A DNA stretch of 64,000 nt from Vibrio gelatinilyticus (GTDB taxonomy: Bacteria > Pseudomonadota > Gammaproteobacteria > Enterobacterales > Vibrionaceae): contig NZ_JAJNNZ010000003.1 in the NCBI RefSeq assembly GCF_022836845.1, positions 248,001 to 312,000 on the forward strand, read 5' to 3'. Positions 62,969 through 64,000 of this stretch are shown piece by piece. A model generated the notes under the pieces. That model ran no database searches. It was not told the DNA's origin and saw only the letters and a list, made by a program, of their open reading frames with translations. Positions within the stretch are counted from its first letter, which is position 1; the number at the start of each line of letters is the position of its first letter. The translations under genes were made by a program, and so were the position numbers.

Positions 62969-63970
62969 TTACCGTATATTTTTAACTGAGTGGCGTTCAA
63001 TTAAAGTTGGGGATAAAATAAGATGTTCATCTATAGCCTTATTTCCTTGAAGCATATCAAGTACTTTATTTGCCGCGATGTTAGCCATTTGCTTAATTGG
63101 GAAGTTCATTGTTGTTAAGCCAGGGTTCATATATTGACTGTAGGTATCATTATCGTATCCGATTACCGAGATATCTTCGCCAATTTTTAATCCTCGCTCG
63201 TTACATTCACCATAAACGGTCATGGCAATGTTGTCGTTCATGCAGAAAATCCCAGTTATCTCTAGATCTCGGTCAAGAAGTCTCTTGATCGCTTCATTGT
63301 TTCCCTTGTGATCAAATCTTCCTTCAATCACCATATTCGGGTCATACTCGATATGGTGATCACTCAAAGCATTGCGATAACCTTGTAAGCGATCCCGACT
63401 GTCGATTTTACTTAACTGACCAGTCACACAGGCAATCTTAGTGTGGCCATTTATGATTAAATGCTCAGTAGCAATATAGCCACCCAGTTCATTATCAATT
63501 GAAATGCAATGGTTTGAGATTTCAGGAATATAGCGGTTCATTAACATTGTAGATGGAGTTTGCTTAACGATATCAATAATATCGCTATCACTTAAGGTAT
63601 CAGCTGTTAGTACCAGACCATCGACTTTCTTTGAGTGCAAAAAGCGAATTGAATCTTGCTCTTCTTCATAAAGCTCCTGACCACTGGTAATGATCAGGTG
63701 ATAGTTTTCCTGACGGAATACCTTTTCTACGTTATGCATTAATGGCCCATAGAAAGGGCCATCGAGAGAACCCACCAACATTCCGATACTGTAAGACTTG
63801 TTGGAGGCCAATGCTTGCGCAAATGTGTTTGGTTTGTAGCCTAACTTTTCAATCGCCGAGAACACCCGTTCTTTGTTGGCTTCTTTAACGGACTTATGAC
63901 CGTTGAGTGTACGTGATACTGTCGCTTGAGAAACTTGCGCCAATTCCGCCACTTCTTTTATTGTAATCAA
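62969..63970 (-). CDS. LacI-family regulator of the beta-glucoside locus (second)
   Basis: The 333-residue regulator begins at TTG 63970 with AAGGAAGG six bases upstream, giving the standard LacI start 'ITIKEVAELAQVSQATVSRTLNGHKSVKEANKERV' (described as the helix-turn-helix). A further seven open codons upstream have no start with an SD. The effector domain has 'SIGMLVGSLDGPFYGPLMHNV', 'KVDGLVLTADTLSDSDI' and 'ISVIGYDNDTYSQYMNPGLTTMNFP'. The 'SQATVSR' recognition helix suits CG-centred palindromes like GAAAGCGCTTTC found at this locus, so it is the best candidate repressor of the transporter and GH94 genes. Confidence 0.9.
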   Translation of the reverse strand: MITIKEVAELAQVSQATVSRTLNGHKSVKEANKERVFSAIEKLGYKPNTFAQALASNKSYSIGMLVGSLDGPFYGPLMHNVEKVFRQENYHLIITSGQELYEEEQDSIRFLHSKKVDGLVLTADTLSDSDIIDIVKQTPSTMLMNRYIPEISNHCISIDNELGGYIATEHLIINGHTKIACVTGQLSKIDSRDRLQGYRNALSDHHIEYDPNMVIEGRFDHKGNNEAIKRLLDRDLEITGIFCMNDNIAMTVYGECNERGLKIGEDISVIGYDNDTYSQYMNPGLTTMNFPIKQMANIAANKVLDMLQGNKAIDEHLILSPTLIERHSVKNIR

Positions 63971-64000
63971 TGACAACCTTCCTTTGAACAACCTATGTTG

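Noticed and set aside
1..64000. CRISPR arrays, tRNA or rRNA genes
   Set aside because: No regularly spaced direct repeats and no recognisable tRNA or rRNA segments were seen on reading; an automated scan was not possible.

Overview
The window looks like chromosomal DNA from a Vibrio species or close relative. This rests on gene order and family content, not on a marker gene: a ctaA-cyoE haem A block, hcp-hcr, a split glycine-cleavage cluster with its own XRE-cupin regulator, fruBKA divergent from cra/fruR, and a secreted protease with a GlyGly-CTERM tail. Placement on the second chromosome is inference. No rRNA, tRNA or CRISPR was seen.

Layout. 0-2.4 kb: end of a cytochrome oxidase assembly operon (thioredoxin-like protein, ctaA, cyoE). 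2.4-5.7 kb: hcp and hcr for nitrosative stress, behind a sigma54 promoter with NorR-type GT-N7-AC sites. 5.8-11.7 kb: a lipoprotein, then two converging periplasmic-sensor/c-di-GMP pairs: an NspS/MbaA-like pair and a small molybdopterin-domain-like protein with a degenerate GGDEF protein. 11.8-15.4 kb: a PspF-like sigma54 activator without a sensor domain and a large secreted SdrD-B-like protein with its own sigma54 promoter. 15.6-25.6 kb: exporters, a LysR regulator, a rhodanese, a SYLF protein, an alkylsulfatase, a TPR protein, an alpha/beta hydrolase and a YdjM-like membrane protein. 25.6-30.6 kb: a scarred region with a decayed IS630 element, an outer-membrane protein tail, a truncated duplicate, and a 1031-residue repeat lipoprotein. 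30.8-38.1 kb: glyA-gcvH-gcvP facing a regulator and gcvT. 38.3-39.4 kb: trypsin-like protease. 39.5-44.7 kb: fructose PTS and Cra. 45-48 kb: M16 peptidase lipoprotein and a 57-residue lipoprotein. 48.2-64 kb: a beta-glucoside locus.

How genes work together. The last 16 kb form a coherent catabolic unit: a family-5 binding protein and four ABC components import an oligosaccharide, a cytosolic GH3 beta-glucosidase and an unusually long GH94 phosphorylase degrade it, and two LacI regulators flank the block. Perfect GAAAGCGCTTTC palindromes lie upstream of the transporter and of the GH94 gene. The GH94 length and its WNDAN motif suggest a 1,2-beta-oligoglucan-type phosphorylase, but the substrate is not proven. 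In the glycine region, a PurR-like box and a shared 20-bp operator tie glyA-gcvHP and gcvT to purine status and to the local XRE-cupin regulator. Cra boxes occupy the fruB-cra intergenic region.

The strongest leads for new biology are the paired sensor/degenerate c-di-GMP modules, the self-contained sigma54 activator/secreted-protein unit, and the GH94-GH3-ABC locus.
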